Of a stretch of DNA of 64,000 bases, positions 52,066 to 63,564 are shown one piece after another. This stretch comes from Pseudacidovorax intermedius (GTDB lineage Bacteria; Pseudomonadota; Gammaproteobacteria; Burkholderiales; Burkholderiaceae_C). Each line of letters starts with the position of its first letter. The stretch's first letter is position 1. Under the pieces are notes generated by a model. That model was not told where the DNA came from. It saw only the letters and a program-made list of their open reading frames with translations, and ran no database searches. The stretch lies in NCBI RefSeq assembly GCF_001476815.1, contig NZ_LDSL01000061.1, forward strand, positions 1 through 64,000, read 5' to 3'. The translations under genes and the position numbers were made by a program.

Positions 52066-53325
52066 TCAGGCCAGCGCTGCGGCCGCCGCTGCCGCCAGCC
52101 CGCTGCGCACCGCGCCTTCGAGCGTGGCGGGATAGGGCCCCGCCACATGGTCGCCGCAGGCCAGCAGGCCGGGCGCGACCTGCATCGGCGGCCGCTGGAG
52201 ACCGGGGCGGCAGGCGAAGGTGGCGCGCTTTTCCATGATCGTGCGCAGCGGCGCCAGGCCGCGCCAGCCGAGCTGCGCTTCGGCCTGCGCCAGCACGTTC
52301 CGGGTCAGCGCCTCCACGCCCGGCGGGCAGGCGCTGATGACGAAGGCCGCCAGGCCCGGCTGTCCGCGCAGCCGTCCAAGGTCGAAGACGAACTGCGCCG
52401 GATGGGTGGCATCGGCCCGCAGGGCCCGCAGGGGCGGGCCGTCGGCCAGGCCCGGGGCGTTCATGGCGTACACGGTGGCGATGGGCAGGTGGTCCAGCGC
52501 CGCGGCCACCGCCGACCAGGCGGGCGCGGCGGTGGCCGTGAGACGGGCGCTTTCCCAGGCGGGCGTGGCCAGCACCACGCGGTCGAAGGGCTCGCCGTCC
52601 ACTTGCCAGCCGCGGCCCTCGGCGCCGATCGCCTGTACGCGCCGGCCGGGCCGCAGTTCGGCGCCGCGTGCCGCCAGCCAGGCGGCGGCGGCATCGGGCA
52701 GCAGGGCACCCAGGTCGGTGCGGGGCAGCAGCAGGTCGGCACCGCCCGGCTCGCCGAAGAGCGCGTCGCGCAGCACGCGCAGGAAGACGGCGCCGCTGGC
52801 CTCGTGCATGGGCGTGTTGAGGGCGGAGACGCACAGCGGCTCGATCAGCATGCGCTGCACCGCGGGCGTCACGCCCTGGCAGAGTTGTGCCACGGTCTGC
52901 GCCGGGCCGCAGGCGAAGCCGGCGCGCCGCCAGCGCAGTGCCGTGTGCAGCAGCGATGCCTTGTCGCGCCAGGTCCAGCCGCGTGCCAGGGCGATGCCGG
53001 CCGCCAGGTCCAGCGGCGCGGGCAGGCGGGCCGGCACGCGCAGGCCGGTGCCGTCGGCATAGGGCAGCGCGAGAGGCAGCCGCTCGAGCGCCGCCTCGGG
53101 CGACACGCCGAGCTGGCGCATGAGGCCCAGGGTGGCGGTGTAGGCGCCGATCAGGATGTGCTGGCCGTTGTCGAGCACGGGGCCCTGCGGCTGGGCCTCC
53201 AGCCGCCGCGCCCGGCCGCCCAGCTGGCGGGCGCCGTCGAACACGGTCACCGCAGCGCCGGCCTGCACGGCGGCCACCGCGCAGGCCAGGCCGGCCCAGC
53301 CGGCGCCGACGATGGCGAGCTTCAC
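52066..53325 (-). CDS. hpnE: Hydroxysqualene dehydroxylase HpnE
   Basis: FAD-dependent enzyme converting hydroxysqualene to squalene, the last step of the HpnCDE route. 419 aa. FAD-binding VKLAIVGAGWAGLACAVAA at the start, GGRARRLE, DNGQHILIGAY, and C-terminal GLLACGDHVAGPYPATLEGAVRSG. The start is GTG 53325, because the frame extending upstream has no protein-like sequence. Third gene of hpnC-hpnD-hpnE. Confidence 0.9.
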   Translation of the reverse strand: MKLAIVGAGWAGLACAVAAVQAGAAVTVFDGARQLGGRARRLEAQPQGPVLDNGQHILIGAYTATLGLMRQLGVSPEAALERLPLALPYADGTGLRVPARLPAPLDLAAGIALARGWTWRDKASLLHTALRWRRAGFACGPAQTVAQLCQGVTPAVQRMLIEPLCVSALNTPMHEASGAVFLRVLRDALFGEPGGADLLLPRTDLGALLPDAAAAWLAARGAELRPGRRVQAIGAEGRGWQVDGEPFDRVVLATPAWESARLTATAAPAWSAVAAALDHLPIATVYAMNAPGLADGPPLRALRADATHPAQFVFDLGRLRGQPGLAAFVISACPPGVEALTRNVLAQAEAQLGWRGLAPLRTIMEKRATFACRPGLQRPPMQVAPGLLACGDHVAGPYPATLEGAVRSGLAAAAAAALA

Positions 53326-53386
53326 CGGCGGCGTTCCGGCCGCCGGCGCGTGGCGGCGGACATGGGCGCGAGCGGCGCGGTGCCGC

Positions 53387-54229
53387 TCACAGCCGCCCCA
53401 GCGCCTGCACCTTCCACGCCAGCCACAGCTTGCGCAGCGGCGTGAGGCTGACACGCTGGTCCAGCACCTGGAAGTCGTCGGCCTCGATCTCGCGCAGCAG
53501 CGTGCGGTAGATGCTGGCCATCATCAGACCCGGCTTCTGGCTGCGGCGGTCGGCGGCGGGCAGCAGGGCCAGCGCCTCGTCGTAGGCGGCATGGGCACGC
53601 CGGGCCTGGAAGCGCATCAGCGCGACGAAGCGCTCGGAATGCACGCGGTTCAGCACCTCGTGCGCCTTGACGTCGTAGTCCTGCAGCTCGTTCACCGGCA
53701 GGTAGATGCGGCCGCGTCGGGCGTCCTCGCCCACGTCGCGGATGATGTTGGTCAGCTGCAGCGCCAGGCCCAGCTTGTGGGCATAGGCGGTGGTGGCCGG
53801 GTCGGTCTGGCCGAAGATGCGGGCCGCCACGTCGCCGACCACGCCGGCCACCAGGTGGCAGTAGCGGGCCAGGCCGGGGAAGTCCAGGTAGCGGGTCTGT
53901 TGCAGGTCCATCTCGCAGCCCTCGACCACTTGAAGCAGCTGCTCGCCGCCGAAGCCGTAGGTGGCCGCATGCGGCACCAGCGCCTTCATGGCCGGGTGGC
54001 GCGGCTGGCCGGCGAAGGCCTGGGCCACCTCGGTGCGCCACCAGGCGAGCTTGGTGGCGGCGACGCCGGGGTCGCTCACTTCGTCCACCACGTCGTCCAC
54101 CTCGCGGCAGAAGGCATAGAAGGCGGTGATGGCCGCGCGCCGCTCCGGCGGCAGGAAGAGGAAGGCGTAGTAGAAGCTGCTGCCCGAGGCGGCGGCCTTG
54201 TCCTGGACGTATTGCTCGGGGGTGCTCAT
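53387..54229 (-). CDS. hpnD: Presqualene diphosphate synthase HpnD
   Basis: Condenses two farnesyl diphosphates to presqualene diphosphate. 280 aa. Class I prenyl synthase Asp motifs FCREVDDVVDE (~41-51) and LQLTNIIRDVGEDARRGRIYLP (~156-177), with the SSFYYAFLFLPPERR start. Lies between hpnC and hpnE on one strand, 61 bp before hpnE. Confidence 0.93.
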   Translation of the reverse strand: MSTPEQYVQDKAAASGSSFYYAFLFLPPERRAAITAFYAFCREVDDVVDEVSDPGVAATKLAWWRTEVAQAFAGQPRHPAMKALVPHAATYGFGGEQLLQVVEGCEMDLQQTRYLDFPGLARYCHLVAGVVGDVAARIFGQTDPATTAYAHKLGLALQLTNIIRDVGEDARRGRIYLPVNELQDYDVKAHEVLNRVHSERFVALMRFQARRAHAAYDEALALLPAADRRSQKPGLMMASIYRTLLREIEADDFQVLDQRVSLTPLRKLWLAWKVQALGRL

Positions 54230-54301
54230 CGGGCAGGGGCGGCTCTGGGGGCGCGGATCATGGGCCGGCGATTGTCGTGGATCGGGCCGGCGCGCCGCGG
54301 C

Positions 54302-55189
54302 TCACATGCGCAGGGCGCGCCAGAGCAGCCGCGGCGCATCGGCCTTGCCCACGGTGGGCCGGCGGCGGAAGCTGTCGAAGCCCTGGGCCTCGATCTTGTC
54401 CAGGATGGCCAGGCCGCCCTGGACCACCAGCCGCAGTTCCCAGCCGATGCGCCCGGGCAGCCGGTGCACCAGGGCCGCGCCCTGGGCCATGCGTTCGCGC
54501 GCCCATTGGACCTGCCCGGCCACCAGCGCCAGCGCCGCCGGGGGAGGCGGCGCATCGCCAAGCGGTGCGAAGCGGTCGAAGTCCTCCGGGGCCAGGCCAT
54601 GGGCGGCGCAGTCGGCCAGGGGCAGGTAGCGCCGGCCGCGCGGCAGGTCGACGCTCAGGTCCTGCCAGAAGTTGATGAGCTGCAGCGCGCTGCAGATGGC
54701 GTCGCTCTGGCGCAGGGCCTGCGCGTCCTGCACGCCGTACAGGTGCAGCAGCAGCCGGCCGATGGGGTCGGCGGAGCGGCGGCAGTAGTCCAGCAGTTCG
54801 GCCCGGTCGGCATAGCTGCGGCCGTGGCGGGTGAAGGCGACGTCCTGGGCGAAGGCATCCAGCAGGTCGGCCAGTGGCGCGTGGGGCAGGGCGAAGGCGT
54901 GGGCCTGCGCGGCGAGCGGGCCGAAGACCTGCGGCCACCGGGGCGAGGGCGCGGCGCCGGCGAAGACGGCGTCCAGGTCGGCGCGGTAGTCCACCAGGTC
55001 GGCCAGGCGGGCTTCGGGCAGCGCGTTGCCCTCGTCGGCCATGTCGTCCGCGGTGCGGGCGAAGTGGTAGATGGCCGCGATGGGCGGGCGCAGCCGCGGC
55101 GGGCACAGCCAGGAGGCGACGGGGAAGTTCTCGTAGTGGCCGGGCGCCGGCGCCTGGCTGGGCAGCGGCGGTGAAGGGGCGAAAGGCAT
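54302..55189 (-). CDS. hpnC: Hydroxysqualene synthase HpnC
   Basis: Converts presqualene diphosphate to hydroxysqualene. 295 aa, same fold as HpnD. Asp motif ARTADDMADEG (~44-54), second motif LINFWQDLSVDLPRGRRYLP (~174-193) and N-terminal ENFPVASWLCPPRLR. First gene of the hpnCDE unit; ATG 55189 gives a family-like start. Squalene made here would feed hopanoid synthesis, but no squalene-hopene cyclase is in the window. Confidence 0.92.
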   Translation of the reverse strand: MPFAPSPPLPSQAPAPGHYENFPVASWLCPPRLRPPIAAIYHFARTADDMADEGNALPEARLADLVDYRADLDAVFAGAAPSPRWPQVFGPLAAQAHAFALPHAPLADLLDAFAQDVAFTRHGRSYADRAELLDYCRRSADPIGRLLLHLYGVQDAQALRQSDAICSALQLINFWQDLSVDLPRGRRYLPLADCAAHGLAPEDFDRFAPLGDAPPPPAALALVAGQVQWARERMAQGAALVHRLPGRIGWELRLVVQGGLAILDKIEAQGFDSFRRRPTVGKADAPRLLWRALRM

Positions 55190-55309
55190 CGGCCCATTGT
55201 CGGCGGCGCCCGCGGCCTGCCGCCGGCCTGACCACGGGCCGACTTCCCACGCGGGCGCGCCACCGGCCGGCGCTATGCTGCGCGCCAGCGCGACTCCCCG
55301 ACACGCCCC

Positions 55310-57247
55310 ATGGCCTCCGCCCCTGCTGCTTCCGTGCCCTCCGGCGCCCCTTCCGCTCCCGCGTCGGGCCATCCGGCGGGCCCGGCCCTCATGGTGGCGG
55401 CGCTCGGGGTGGTCTTCGGCGACATCGGCACCTCGCCGCTGTATGCCTTCAAGGAGACGCTGAATCCGGAGCATGGCGTCGCCTTCTCGGCGGCGGCGGT
55501 GCTGGGGCTGCTGTCGCTGATCTTCTGGGGCCTGATGGTGGTGGTGACGCTGAAGTACGTGGTGTTCGTGCTGCGCGCGGACCACGACGGCGAAGGCGGC
55601 ATCCTGGCGCTGCAGGCGCTGGCCCGCCATGCGGCCGACACGCCCGACGGCCGCGGCCGCCGCCACCCGGCGCTGGTGCTGGCGACCATCGGCCTGGGCC
55701 TGCTCGGGGCGGCGATGTTCTATGGCGACAGCCTGATCACGCCGGCCATTTCCGTGCTCTCGGCCGTCGAGGGCCTGGAGGTGCAGGCGCCGCAGCTGCA
55801 GCGCTGGGTGATTCCGCTGACCCTGGTGATCCTGGTGGCGCTGTTCATGGTGCAGCGGCGCGGCACCGGTGCCGTCGGCAAGGTCTTCGGGCCGGTCATG
55901 CTGCTGTGGTTCGGCGCGCTGGGCGTGAGCGGCGCGCTGCAGGTGGTGGAGCAGCCCCAGGTGCTGGAGGCGCTGGACCCGCGGCATGCGCTGCGCTTCC
56001 TGCTCGACCACCGGCCGCAGGCGCTGGCCGTGCTGGGCGCGGTGTTCCTGGCCTTCACCGGCGGCGAGGCGCTGTATGCCGACATGGGCCATTTCGGCGC
56101 CCGGCCGATCCGCCTGGCGTGGCTGTTCATCGCGCTGCCGGCCCTGGTGCTCAACTACTTCGGCCAGGGCGCGCTGGTGCTGGCCGACCCGGCGGCGGCG
56201 GACAACCCCTTCTTCCGCCTCTTCCCGTCCTGGGCACTGCTGCCCATGGTGGGGCTGGCGGCCATGGCGACGGTGATCGCATCGCAGGCCGTGATCTCGG
56301 GCGCCTTTTCGCTCACGGCGCAGGCCATGCGCCTGGGCTACCTGCCGCGCATGCGCATCGTGCAGACCTCGGGCGATTCCATCGGCCAGGTCTACGTGCC
56401 GGTCATCAACTGGCTGCTGATGGTGGGCGTGCTGCTGCTGGTGGTGGGCTTCCGCAGTTCCAGCGCGCTGTCGGCGGCCTACGGCATCGCGGTGTCGATC
56501 ACCATGGTCACGACCACGCTGCTCGCGGGCCTGGTGGCCTGGCGGCTGTGGCGCTGGAACGGGCTGGCCGTGCTGCTGGGCGTGGTCGTCTTCGTCGGCG
56601 TGGACCTGGCCTTCGTGGTGGCCAACACGCTCAAGGTGGCCGAGGGCGGCTGGCTGACCCTGGCCGTGGCGGTGGCGACGATGGTGCTGTTCAGCACCTG
56701 GGCCAAGGGCGTGCGGCTGACGCGGGCGGAACTGGTGGCCGAGCTGATTCCGCTGCCCGACTTCGTCGCCTCGCTGGCGATGGACATGCCGCACCGCGCC
56801 CGCGGCACGGCCGTCTTCCTCACCGCCGACGCGCTGTGCGTGCCCCATGCCCTGCTGCACAACCTGCACCACAACCAGGTGCTGCACGAGCAGGTCTTCG
56901 TCATGCAGATGCTGGCCTGCGAGACGCCCCGCGTGCCGGCGCGGGAGCGCATCGAGGCGCAGAGCCTGGGCCACGGCATCTGGTCGGTGAAGGTGCGTTA
57001 CGGTTTCATGGAAGCGCCCAATGTGCCGGAATACCTGCGCATGCTGGCCTACCAGAAGGGGCTGGCGGTGGAGGCCATGTCCACCTCGTACTTCATCTCC
57101 CGCGCCTCGCTGGGGCGGCGGCGGCTGCCGGCCTTCAGCGGCATGCGGCAGGCGCTGTTCAGCTGGCTGCAGCGCAATGCCGGCCGCGCCTCCGACTACT
57201 TCCACCTGCCCGAGAACCGGCTGGTGGAAATGGGCCAGCGGCTCTGA
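55310..57247 (+). CDS. kup: KUP-family potassium uptake protein
   Basis: Inner-membrane K+/H+ symporter of 645 aa with about 12 helices. Signature GVVFGDIGTSPLYAFKE (~33-49), AMFYGDSLITPAISVLSAVEG, FTGGEALYADMGHFG and a C-terminal cytosolic domain (~465-645). The start at 55310 adds a ~25-residue Ala/Pro/Ser head. Divergent from hpnC. Confidence 0.94.
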   Translation: MASAPAASVPSGAPSAPASGHPAGPALMVAALGVVFGDIGTSPLYAFKETLNPEHGVAFSAAAVLGLLSLIFWGLMVVVTLKYVVFVLRADHDGEGGILALQALARHAADTPDGRGRRHPALVLATIGLGLLGAAMFYGDSLITPAISVLSAVEGLEVQAPQLQRWVIPLTLVILVALFMVQRRGTGAVGKVFGPVMLLWFGALGVSGALQVVEQPQVLEALDPRHALRFLLDHRPQALAVLGAVFLAFTGGEALYADMGHFGARPIRLAWLFIALPALVLNYFGQGALVLADPAAADNPFFRLFPSWALLPMVGLAAMATVIASQAVISGAFSLTAQAMRLGYLPRMRIVQTSGDSIGQVYVPVINWLLMVGVLLLVVGFRSSSALSAAYGIAVSITMVTTTLLAGLVAWRLWRWNGLAVLLGVVVFVGVDLAFVVANTLKVAEGGWLTLAVAVATMVLFSTWAKGVRLTRAELVAELIPLPDFVASLAMDMPHRARGTAVFLTADALCVPHALLHNLHHNQVLHEQVFVMQMLACETPRVPARERIEAQSLGHGIWSVKVRYGFMEAPNVPEYLRMLAYQKGLAVEAMSTSYFISRASLGRRRLPAFSGMRQALFSWLQRNAGRASDYFHLPENRLVEMGQRL

Positions 57248-57345
57248 GCGGCTGATCGGCTTTCGGGCACGGCGGGCGGAAAAGCGCCCGGCCGCCGCGG
57301 CCTGCCATGGCACCGACGGCGGCCGTCGGAAACAGGCTGACCAAA

Positions 57346-57400
57346 GTTGACAGTAGGCAAGCCCTTCCACGAAGATTGCTGACTCGTCGGTCATTAATTG
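57346..57400 (+). promoter_or_regulatory. Possible promoter/operator of the efflux pair
   Basis: TTGACA at 57347-57352 is a consensus -35, but the best-placed -10 is poor. Downstream, TGAC-TCGTCG-GTCA (57381-57394) is a small dyad that could bind a TetR-like repressor. No regulator gene is adjacent. Weak evidence. Confidence 0.3.
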
Positions 57401-57453
57401 TGGCCGGTTGATCCACGCTCCTCGTGCGGCCCTCGCCGGGCCTGCGCCACGCC

Positions 57454-58616
<1,163 letters not shown>

Positions 58617-58617
<1 letters not shown>

Positions 58618-61600
58618 TGGCCGCCGCGCCGTCGCCGAAGCCGGGCGGCTTCAACCTCTCCGCCTGGGCGCTCGACCATGCGCCGCTCACGCGCTACCTG
58701 ATGGTGGTGCTGATGGTGCTGGGCTTCGCCGCCTATTTCCAGCTGGGCCAGGACGAGGACCCGCCCTTCACCTTCCGAGCCATGGTCGTGCGCACCTACT
58801 GGCCCGGCGCCACCGCCCAGCAGGTGGCCGAGCAGGTCACCGACAAGATCGAGCGCACGCTGCAGGAAGTGCCCTATGCCGACAAGATCCGCAGCTACTC
58901 CAAGCCCGGCGAGTCGCAGGTCGTCTTCGAACTCAAGGACGCCGCGCGGCCGTCCGAGGTGCCGCAGGTCTGGTACACGGTGCGCAAGAAGATCGGCGAC
59001 ATGCGCTACACCCTGCCCGGCAACGTGCAGGGCCCCTTCTTCAACGACGACTTCGGCGACGTCTACGGCGTGATCTACGCCCTGCGCGGCGACGGCTTCA
59101 GCCCGGCCGAACTCAAGACCGTGGCCGACGACCTGCGCCTGCGCCTGTTGCGCGTGAAGGACGTGGCCAAGGTCGAGCAGTTCGGCGTGCAGGACGAGAA
59201 GGTCTGGGTCGAGGTCTTGCAGAAGCGCCTGGCGCAGATGGGGCTGGACCTCAACGCCGTGTTGCAGCAGCTCGGCGCCCAGAACGCGGTGGAAAGCGCC
59301 GGCACCATCCGCTCGCCGCAGGACGTGCTGCAGGTGCGCGTCGGCGGCCAGTTCACCGACCTCGACCAGCTGCGCGCCATGCCCATCCGCGGCAGCTCGG
59401 GCAACCAGCTGCGGCTGGGCGACATCGCCCGGGTCGAGCGCGGCTACGTCGATCCGCCCAGCGTCAAGGTGCACTTCCAGGGCGAGCCGGTGATCGGCCT
59501 GGGCATCTCCATGATGAAGGGCGGCGACATCATCGCCCTGGGCAAGGCGCTGCGCGAGACGGTGGCCCAGGCCAACACGCAACTGCCCGCCGGCATGCGG
59601 CTCGACCAGGTGCAGGACCAGCCGGCCACCGTGGCCACCTCGGTCAACGAATTCGTCAAGGTGCTGATCGAGGCCGTGGTCATCGTGCTGGGCGTGAGCT
59701 TCATCGCCCTGGGCCTGCACAAGGGCGGGCGCTTCGGCTGGCACGTCGACTGGCGGCCGGGCCTAGTGGTGGGCATCACCATTCCGCTGGTGCTGTCGGT
59801 CACCTTCCTGGCGATGAACTACTTCGGCATCGGGCTGCACAAGATCTCGCTGGGCTCGCTGATCATCGCGCTGGGCCTGCTGGTGGACGACGCCATCATC
59901 GCGGTCGAGATGATGGTGCGGAAGATGGAGGAGGGCTACGACAAGCGCCGCGCCGCCACCTTCGCCTACGACGTCACGGCCATGCCCATGCTCACCGGCA
60001 CGCTCATCACCGCCGCCGGCTTCCTGCCCATCGGCCTGGCCAAGTCCACCACCGGCGAATACACCTTCGCCATCTTCGCCGTGACGGTGATCGCGCTGCT
60101 GCTGTCCTGGATCGTGTCGGTGTACTTCGTGCCCTACCTGGGCACGCTGCTGCTGAAGGTGAAGCCGCACGACCCGGACGCGCCCCCGCACGAGCTGTTC
60201 GACACGCCCTTCTACAACCGCTTCCGCGCGGCCGTGGACTGGTGCGTGACCCACCGCTGGCTCACCATCGGCGCCACGCTGGCCGTGCTGGCGCTGGGCA
60301 TCTTCGGCATGACGCGGGTGCAGCAGCAGTTCTTCCCGGACTCGAACCGGCCCGAGATCATGGTCGACGCCTGGTTCCCCGAGGGCACCAGCTTCGAGGC
60401 GAACGAGGCCGTTGCCAGGCGGCTGGAGCGGCGCCTGATGGAACAGGACGGCGTGCAGAGCGTCGCCACCTGGATCGGCTCCGGTGCGCCGCGCTTCTAC
60501 CTGCCGCTGGACCAGACCTTTCCGCAGAGCAACGTCTCGCAGTTCATCGTGCTGGCGCAGGACCTGAAGGCCCGCGACGCCGTGCGGCGCCAGCTGCCGG
60601 CGCTGCTGGCGCAGGAATTCCCGGAGGTGCGCGGCCGGGTCAAGCTGCTGGCCAGCGGGCCGCCGGTGCCCTACCCGGTGCAGTTCCGCGTGGTGGGCGA
60701 CGACCCGGCCACGCTGCGGCGCCTGGCCGACGAGGTCAAGGCCGAGGTGCGGGCCAATCCGAGCATGCGGGTGGTCAACGACAACTGGAACGAGTCGGTC
60801 AAGTCCATCCGCATGGACATCGACCAGGCCAAGGCCCGTGCGCTGGGCGTGACCAGCCAGTCCATCGCGCAGGCCTCGCGTGGCATCTACACGGGCAACC
60901 CCATCGGCCAGTTCCGCGAACAGGACAAGCTGATCGACATCGTGCTGCGCCAGGCGCGCGAGGAGCGCGACGCCATCTCCGACCTGACCGATGCCTACGT
61001 GACGACCGCGTCGGGCCGTTCCATCCCGCTGCTGCAGATCGCCGAGCCGCATTTCGCCTGGGAACCGGGCGTGATCTGGCGCTGGAACCGTGCCTATGCC
61101 GTCACCGTGCAGGGCGACGTGGTGGATGGCATGCAGGGCGCCACCGTGACCCAGCAGCTGCTGCCGGCGCTGCGCGCGCTGGAGGCGAAGTGGCAGGCCC
61201 GCGGCGAGCCGCCGGTGCGCGTCGAGGTGGCCGGCGCGGTGGAGGAAAGCAGCAAGGGCTCGGCCTCGATCATGGCCGGCATCCCGATCATGCTGTTCGC
61301 CGTCTTCACGCTGCTCATGCTGCAGCTGCACAGCTTCAGCCGGGCGCTGCTGGTGTTCCTGACCGGGCCGATGGGCATCGCCGGCGTGGCGGCGGCCCTG
61401 CTGCTGCTGGACCGGCCCTTCGGCTTCGTCGCCATGCTGGGCGTGATCGCGCTCATGGGCATGATCCAGCGCAACTCGGTGATCCTGATCGACCAGATCG
61501 AGCTGGACCGCGCCGCCGGCGTGCCGGCGCGGCGGGCCATCGTCGAGTCGGCCGTGCGGCGGCTGCGGCCCATCGTGCTGACGGCGGCGGCCGCCGTGCT

Positions 61601-61784
61601 GGCCATGATCCCGCTGTCGCGCAGCGTGTTCTGGGGGCCGATGGCGGTGGCCATCATGGGCGGGCTGATCGTGGCCACGGCGCTCACACTGCTGGCACTG
61701 CCGGCCATGTACGCCGCCTGGTTCCGCATCGGCAAGGACGAGGACGCCGCACCGCCCGCGGCCGCGCCGCAGCCTGCGCACTAG
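58617..61784 (+). CDS. RND-family efflux transporter permease
   Basis: 1055 aa, proton-driven inner-membrane pump with 12 helices and two large periplasmic loops. N-terminal segment LDHAPLTRYLMVVLMVLGFAAYFQLGQDEDPPF. TM4 proton-relay region LIIALGLLVDDAIIAVEMMVRKMEEG with paired Asp. The second half starts near VTHRWLTIGATLAVLALGIFGM. Closest in type to AcrB/MexF-like and YegN-like single-pump units with a short adaptor. Substrates unknown. No outer-membrane channel gene follows. Confidence 0.93.
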
Positions 61785-61990
61785 GGGTTGGCGAGCGCCA
61801 GGAGGCCCCCGCGAACCCGATTAGAATGCGCGATTGACCAATTTCAGGCAGGCGGCCGGCGGACGTTCCGCACAGGCGCCGGCGGCACCCCGGCGGTGCC
61901 CCATGCCTCTAGTTTGTTGTCGGGGCGGCCCCGCCTTCGTGGCGCGGCCGCCTTGTTCATCATCCACCATCGGCTGAAAAGCCCGGAGCT

Positions 61991-62077
61991 GCGCGGGTGG
62001 CGAAATTGGTAGACGCACCAGGTTTAGGTCCTGACGCCAGCAATGGTGTGGGGGTTCGAGTCCCCCCCCGCGCACCA
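61991..62077 (+). tRNA. tRNA-Leu (UAG anticodon)
   Basis: Full cloverleaf of 87 nt including encoded CCA. Acceptor GCGCGGG (61991-61997) pairs with CCCGCGC (62067-62073). The D arm contains GAAATTGGTAGAC. Anticodon TAG at 62025-62027 sits in loop TTTAGGT. The long class II variable arm and the TTCGAGTCC T loop are present. The closing pair of the anticodon stem is a C-A mismatch (62018/62034). It reads CUN leucine codons. Lies 26 bp before tig. Confidence 0.97.
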
Positions 62078-62103
62078 GCATCCTTGTTTAGGAAGAGTCT
62101 CAC

Positions 62104-63417
62104 ATGACCGTGAACGTTGAAACCCTCGAGAAGCTCGAGCGCAAGATCACCCTGACGCTGCCCGTGGAGACGATCCAGGCCGAGGTCGATTCCCGCCTCA
62201 AGCGTCTGGCCCGCACCGTCAAGATGGACGGCTTCCGTCCCGGCAAGGTGCCGATGAGCGTCGTGGCCCAGCGTTACGGCTACTCGGTGCAGTACGAGGT
62301 CATGAATGACAAGGTCGGCCAGGCCTTCTCGCAGGCCGCCAACGAGGCCAAGCTGCGCGTCGCCGGCCAGCCCACCATCACCGAGAAGGAAGGCGCGCCC
62401 GAGGGCCAGGTGGCCTTCGACGCCGTGTTCGAGGTGTACCCTGAAGTCAAGATCGGCGACCTGTCCGAGGCCGAAATCGAGCGCGTGGCCACCGAGGTGA
62501 CCGACGAAGCCATCGACCGCACCATCGACATCCTGCGCAAGCAGCGCCGCAGCTTCGGCCAGCGTTCGCAGGACAGCGCCGCCGCCGACGGCGACCGCGT
62601 GACGGTCGACTTCGAAGGCAAGATCGACGGCGAGCCCTTCCAGGGCGGCAAGGCCGAGGACTTCCAGTTCATCGTCGGCGAAGGCCAGATGCTGAAGGAA
62701 TTCGAAGACGCCGTGCGCGGCATGAAGGTCGGCGACAGCCGCACCTTCCCGCTCGCCTTCCCGGCCGACTACCACGGCGCGGACGTGGCCGGCAAGCAGG
62801 CCGACTTCATGGTCACCGTCAAGAGGATCGAGGCCGCCAACCTGCCCGAGATCGACGAGGCCTTCACCAAGTCGCTGGGCATCGGCGAAGGCACCGTGGA
62901 CGCGCTGCGCGCCGACATCCGCAAGAACCTGGAGCGCGAGGTCAAGTTCCGCCTGCTGGCGCGCAACAAGACGGCCGTGATGGACGCCCTGCTGGCCAAG
63001 TCCGAGCTGGACCTGCCCAAGTCGGTGGTCCAGTCCGAAATCGACCGCATGGTCGAGGGCGCCCGCGCCGAGCTCAAGCAGCGCGGCATCAAGGACGCCG
63101 ACAAGGCCCCGATCCCCGCCGACGTGTTCCGGCCGCAGGCCGAGCGCCGCGTGCGCCTGGGCCTGGTGGTCGCCGAGCTGGTGCGCGCCAACAACCTCGA
63201 GGCCAAGCCCGAGCAGATCAAGGCCCACATCGAAGAGCTGGCCTCCAGCTACGAGAAGCCGGCCGACGTCGTGCGCTGGTACTACGGCGACAACCGCCGC
63301 CTGGCCGAGGTCGAGGCCGTGGTCATCGAGAACAACGTGACCGACTTCGTCCTGGGCAAGGCCAAGGTCAGCGAAAAGTCCGTCGGTTTCGACGAGCTGA
63401 TGCAGCAGCAGGCTTGA
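62104..63417 (+). CDS. tig: Trigger factor
   Basis: Ribosome-associated chaperone and prolyl isomerase, 437 aa. Ribosome-binding loop GFRPGKVPMSVV (~41-52), FKBP domain with DFEGKIDGEPFQGGKAEDF (~170-188), and a long helical C-terminal chaperone domain. Directly upstream of clpP, as in most proteobacteria. Confidence 0.97.
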   Translation: MTVNVETLEKLERKITLTLPVETIQAEVDSRLKRLARTVKMDGFRPGKVPMSVVAQRYGYSVQYEVMNDKVGQAFSQAANEAKLRVAGQPTITEKEGAPEGQVAFDAVFEVYPEVKIGDLSEAEIERVATEVTDEAIDRTIDILRKQRRSFGQRSQDSAAADGDRVTVDFEGKIDGEPFQGGKAEDFQFIVGEGQMLKEFEDAVRGMKVGDSRTFPLAFPADYHGADVAGKQADFMVTVKRIEAANLPEIDEAFTKSLGIGEGTVDALRADIRKNLEREVKFRLLARNKTAVMDALLAKSELDLPKSVVQSEIDRMVEGARAELKQRGIKDADKAPIPADVFRPQAERRVRLGLVVAELVRANNLEAKPEQIKAHIEELASSYEKPADVVRWYYGDNRRLAEVEAVVIENNVTDFVLGKAKVSEKSVGFDELMQQQA

Positions 63418-63438
63418 TCGCCGCCTGATCGTTATTCG

Positions 63439-63468
63439 TGGGGCTTGTGCCGTGCGGCGCAGGCCCCA
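63439..63468 (+). terminator. Stem-loop between tig and clpP
   Basis: TGGGGCTTGTGCCG pairs with CGGCGCAGGCCCCA (two G-U pairs), followed by TTTGC. It is an imperfect terminator or attenuator after tig. A second weaker stem (GGCTTC/GGAAGCC) follows before clpP. Confidence 0.5.
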
Positions 63469-63564
63469 TTTGCTTTCCAGCACCGGCTTCGTGGGCGGCA
63501 TGTCTGCCGCCGGAAGCCCGGCATGCGGCGCAGTACAGTTGCGCCATCTTTTGCGGAGAAACCA

